A stretch of DNA of 8,072 nucleotides, from contig CAKUYM010000189.1 in the NCBI GenBank assembly GCA_934716785.1, forward strand, positions 1-8,072, written 5' to 3'. Under the pieces are notes generated by a model, which searched no databases, was not told the origin of the DNA, and worked only from the letters and a program-made list of their open reading frames with translations. Of this stretch, positions 5,785 to 8,072 are shown piece after piece (within the stretch, counting starts at the first letter, position 1; each line of letters opens with the position of its first letter). Origin of the DNA: an uncultured Bacteroides sp. GTDB taxonomy: Bacteria; Bacteroidota; Bacteroidia; Bacteroidales; Bacteroidaceae. Made by a program: the position numbers and the translations under genes.

Positions 5785-7824
5785 TTATTTTACTTCACTA
5801 CCTGGCTTCACCTCACGTCCCGGCATGATAACTGCCAGGCTGCCGTCGTTGTTCTCGGCACTCAGAATCATGCCTTCGCTGACGATACCTTTCAGCTTGC
5901 GCGGAGCAAGGTTGGCGATGAAGCACACCTGCTTGCCTACTAGCTCTTCCGGTTGGTAATGCTTGGCAATGCCCGATACGATGGTACGCGTCTCCAATCC
6001 GTCGTCAATCTTGAATTGCAGCAATTTATCGGCCTTCGGCACTTTCTGGCATTCGAGGACGGTACCTACACGGATATCCAACTTCATGAAATCATCGAAT
6101 TCGATGTTCGGGCGAATCGGATTGGCCTTGTAGTTGGCCTCTTCATTCGCTTTCTTGGTATCGAGCAACTTCTGTACCTGCGCTTCGATGGCGGCATCTT
6201 CGATTTTCTCGAACAGCAGCTCCGGCTTGTTCAACTGGTGGCCAGCCGGGAGCAGATTGTCTCTGCCGAGTTCAGCCCATTCGAACGTATCCATGTTCAG
6301 CATCTTGCGGAGTTTTTCCGAGCTGAACGGCAAGAACGGGTCGAAAGCGATGGCAAGATTGGCAACGAGTTGCAAGGAGATGTTCAGGATAGTCCCTACA
6401 CGCTCCATGTCTGTCTTTGCCAGTTTCCACGGCTCGGTGTCGGCAAGATACTTATTGCCGATACGTGCCAGATTCATCGCTTCTTTCTGTGCGTCGCGGA
6501 ATTTGAATACATCGAGCAGCTTTTCCACTTCAGCCTTTACGTCGGCAAATTCTTTCAGCGTCTCTTTGTCATAGTCGGTCAGCTCGCCCTGTGCGGGAAC
6601 TTTACCGTCGAAGTACTTCTGAGTCAGCACCATTGCACGGTTCACGAAGTTACCGTATACGGCAACCAACTCGTTGTTGTTGCGGGCTTGGAAGTCTTTC
6701 CAGGTGAAGTCGTTGTCTTTTGTCTCCGGAGCATTGGCAGTCAGTACATAGCGGAGCACGTCCTGTTTGCCGGGGAAATCGGCAAGGTATTCGTGCAGCC
6801 ATACCGCCCAGTTGCGTGAGGTGGAGATCTTGTCTCCTTCGAGATTCAGGAACTCGTTGCTCGGCACGTTGTCCGGCAGGATATAGCTGCCTTCCGCTTT
6901 CAGCATGGCAGGGAATACGATGCAGTGGAATACGATATTGTCCTTTCCGATAAAGTGAATCAGGCGGGTTTCGGGATCCTTCCACCATTTTTCCCAACTG
7001 TCCGGAAGCAGCTCTTTCGTGTTGGAAATGTATCCGATGGGAGCGTCGAACCAAACGTAAAGCACCTTCCCCTCGGCTCCTTCAACGGGAACAGGGATAC
7101 CCCAGTCGAGGTCACGGCTTACGGCGCGCGGTTGCAGCCCCATGTCGAGCCAGCTCTTGCATTGTCCGTACACGTTCGGCCGCCATTCCTTGTGGTCTTC
7201 CAGTATCCACTTGCGCAACCAGCCTTCGTGCTTGTCGAGAGGAAGATACCAGTGCTTGGTCTCTTTCATCACCGGTTTGCTGCCGCTGATGGCGCTCTTG
7301 GGATTGATAAGTTCGGTAGGCGAGAGTGAAGTGCCGCATTTCTCGCACTGGTCGCCATAGGCTCCTTCAGCGTGGCAGTGCGGACATTCGCCTGTGATGT
7401 AGCGGTCGGCAAGGAATGTCTTTGCTTCCTCGTCGTAATATTGTTCGGATGTTTTCTCAATGAACTCGCCTTTATCGTATAGAGTCTTGAAGAATTCCGA
7501 AGCCAGTTGGTGGTGCGTCGGTGAGGTGGTTCGGCTGTATATGTCGAATGAAATGCCGAACTCTTCGAATGATTTCTTGATCAGCGAATGGTAGCGGTCT
7601 ACCACATCCTGCGGAGTGATTCCTTCTTTTTTGGCACGGATCGTGATGGGCACTCCGTGTTCGTCCGAACCGCCGATAAATATTACATCTTTTTTCTTCA
7701 GCCGCAGATAGCGTACATAGATATCTGCCGGTACGTATACACCCGCCAAATGGCCGATGTGGACAGGCCCGTTCGCATACGGCAGTGCCGCTGTGACGGT
7801 GGTTCTTTTGAATTGTTTTTCCAT
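5785..7824 (-). CDS. metG: methionine-tRNA ligase (methionyl-tRNA synthetase)
   Basis: The enzyme charges tRNA-Met with methionine using ATP, in the cytoplasm. The 679-residue protein is full length for the long, dimeric bacterial type. The class I HIGH motif is at 22-25 after [11 protein letters not shown], and the second signature is KISTS at 332-336 in place of textbook KMSKS. The connective domain has paired zinc ligands Cys147/Cys150 and Cys160/Cys163. [12 protein letters not shown] (256-267) belongs to the active site. An anticodon-binding helical region spans roughly 380-550, and an EMAP/Trbp111-like tRNA-binding domain covers about 573-679 ([12 protein letters not shown] onward). The ATG at 7824 is chosen because [16 protein letters not shown] matches the family N-terminus. 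An in-frame ATG at 7887 would lie upstream of the -7 promoter box at 7865-7872. No Shine-Dalgarno sequence is seen; the leader is A-rich. It is first in the operon with the glycan genes. Confidence 0.98.
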   Translation of the reverse strand: MEKQFKRTTVTAALPYANGPVHIGHLAGVYVPADIYVRYLRLKKKDVIFIGGSDEHGVPITIRAKKEGITPQDVVDRYHSLIKKSFEEFGISFDIYSRTTSPTHHQLASEFFKTLYDKGEFIEKTSEQYYDEEAKTFLADRYITGECPHCHAEGAYGDQCEKCGTSLSPTELINPKSAISGSKPVMKETKHWYLPLDKHEGWLRKWILEDHKEWRPNVYGQCKSWLDMGLQPRAVSRDLDWGIPVPVEGAEGKVLYVWFDAPIGYISNTKELLPDSWEKWWKDPETRLIHFIGKDNIVFHCIVFPAMLKAEGSYILPDNVPSNEFLNLEGDKISTSRNWAVWLHEYLADFPGKQDVLRYVLTANAPETKDNDFTWKDFQARNNNELVAVYGNFVNRAMVLTQKYFDGKVPAQGELTDYDKETLKEFADVKAEVEKLLDVFKFRDAQKEAMNLARIGNKYLADTEPWKLAKTDMERVGTILNISLQLVANLAIAFDPFLPFSSEKLRKMLNMDTFEWAELGRDNLLPAGHQLNKPELLFEKIEDAAIEAQVQKLLDTKKANEEANYKANPIRPNIEFDDFMKLDIRVGTVLECQKVPKADKLLQFKIDDGLETRTIVSGIAKHYQPEELVGKQVCFIANLAPRKLKGIVSEGMILSAENNDGSLAVIMPGREVKPGSEVK

Positions 7825-7864
7825 TGTATGGTGTGATTTTATTGTTTTCAGCATTTGCAATGCG

Positions 7865-7872
7865 CAAAGATA
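7865..7872 (-). promoter_or_regulatory. Bacteroidales-type -7 promoter element for metG
   Basis: On the minus strand the sequence reads TATCTTTG, an exact match to the TAnnTTTG -7 consensus of the Bacteroidetes primary sigma factor. It lies 41 bases from the metG ATG, which allows a leader of about 30-35 bases. No clear TTTG -33 box is found at the usual spacing; that region falls in the repeat-like element at 7879 onward. This promoter probably serves metG and the glycan genes behind it, since no comparable element was found in the internal gaps. Confidence 0.65.
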
Positions 7873-7878
7873 GTGACT

Positions 7879-8008
7879 TTTCACCACAGATTATATGGAT
7901 TGACACAGATTTTTCATTCTCATAGTTATGACTGTCTTGCAGTTGCAACCGTCCCGAAACTCCGCCTTCTCTCTGTCCTCTGTGTCCTCCGTGTCCTCAG
8001 TGGTGAAA
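7879..8008. repeat. intergenic repeat-like element with inverted ends
   Basis: This gap segment is bounded by a perfect 9-bp inverted pair, TTTCACCAC (7879-7887) and GTGGTGAAA (8000-8008). The left part has two copies of CACAGATT at 7885-7892 and 7904-7911, 19 bp apart. The right part has three 9-bp units of the form (T/C)(C/G)TGTCCTC at 7972-7998. The middle holds a GTTGCAAC palindrome (7942-7949). From memory, similar CACCACAGATT and CACTGAGGACACGGAGG stretches recur in intergenic DNA of Bacteroidales and other bacteria, so this is probably a dispersed noncoding element. That could not be checked here. I see no gene in it. Confidence 0.5.
7972..7998. repeat. three 9-bp tandem units
   Basis: The units are TCTGTCCTC (7972-7980), TGTGTCCTC (7981-7989) and CGTGTCCTC (7990-7998), sharing the core TGTCCTC. 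They form the right half of the inverted-end element and sit just after the end of the partial upstream gene on the minus strand. Confidence 0.75.
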
Positions 8009-8009
8009 C

Positions 8010-8072
8010 TTACATCATCATGTGCCTTCTGATGGAGAACTTCACGATTGCCATCGCACTGATTGCCGTGAG
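8010..8072 (-). CDS. C-terminal end of an unidentified upstream gene (partial)
   Basis: A minus-strand frame is open from the window edge to a TAA at 8010-8012 and gives 20 residues, LTAISAMAIVKFSIRRHMMM. The hydrophobic stretch followed by a basic tail resembles the last transmembrane segment of an inner-membrane protein. The stop lies one base before the inverted-end repeat. The opposite strand also reads as an open, hydrophobic start (ATG at 8021 or 8033, MENFTIAIALIAV), so the strand is uncertain. I prefer minus because no promoter-like element precedes the plus-strand ATG and the repeat fits well after a gene end. Confidence 0.4.
   Translation of the reverse strand, partial: LTAISAMAIVKFSIRRHMMM

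Noticed and set aside
5953..6819. A 288-codon open frame on the plus strand, antisense to metG
   Set aside because: It lies entirely within a strongly supported metG on the other strand, has no promoter-like element or recognisable domain, and is explained by metG codon use leaving the complementary frame open.
7825..7887. A 21-residue N-terminal extension of MetG from an ATG at 7887
   Set aside because: It would start upstream of the TATCTTTG promoter box and inside the repeat-like element, and it precedes the normal family N-terminus.
8021..8072. Start of a plus-strand membrane protein gene at the right edge
   Set aside because: It reads well as a protein (MENFTIAIALIAV), but there is no promoter-like element ahead of it and the minus-strand reading ends neatly at a stop beside the repeat. 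It remains a weaker alternative, not excluded.

Overview
This window most likely comes from a member of the Bacteroidales (Bacteroides or a close relative). The reasons are a TAnnTTTG-type -7 promoter element ahead of metG, start codons mostly lacking a strong Shine-Dalgarno sequence, and a gene set (MetG with a KISTS loop, WbsX-like protein, SWGWATW-type glycosyltransferase) typical of that group. The genus call is an inference from style, not from a marker gene.

Layout, right to left because every complete gene is on the minus strand. At the right edge (8010-8072) is the probable C-terminal tail of an unidentified minus-strand gene. About 130 bp of intergenic DNA (7879-8008) carries a repeat-like element with inverted TTTCACCAC/GTGGTGAAA ends. 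The metG promoter (-7 box 7865-7872) and metG (5785-7824) follow. Four bases after the metG stop begins a Wzx-type flippase (4332-5780). Next come a GT8 glycosyltransferase (3295-4290), a WbsX/GH99-like protein (2198-3298), a GT-A glycosyltransferase with an EDD motif (1183-2097) and a GT-B group 1 glycosyltransferase (116-1186). At the far left (1-56) is the probable end of a convergent plus-strand gene, separated from the cluster by a small hairpin.

The six genes look like one transcription unit. One junction has a 4-bp gap, two have ATGA overlaps, one has a 41-bp gap and one a 100-bp gap. The only good promoter-like element is ahead of metG. The five distal genes form a compact glycan cluster: one flippase and four putative sugar-transfer enzymes. 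The window shows no polymerase (Wzy), ligase, initiating phosphoglycosyltransferase, chain-length regulator or nucleotide-sugar enzyme. That fits assembly of a short, non-polymerised oligosaccharide on a lipid carrier, for example the glycan of a Bacteroidales protein O-glycosylation system, better than a complete capsule locus. The target is inferred.

The most unusual local structures are tandem duplications that straddle the stop codon at both non-overlapping junctions inside the glycan cluster: a 37-bp unit in three copies after the WbsX gene and a 21-bp unit in two copies after the flippase gene. I did not find strong evidence for a wholly new system.
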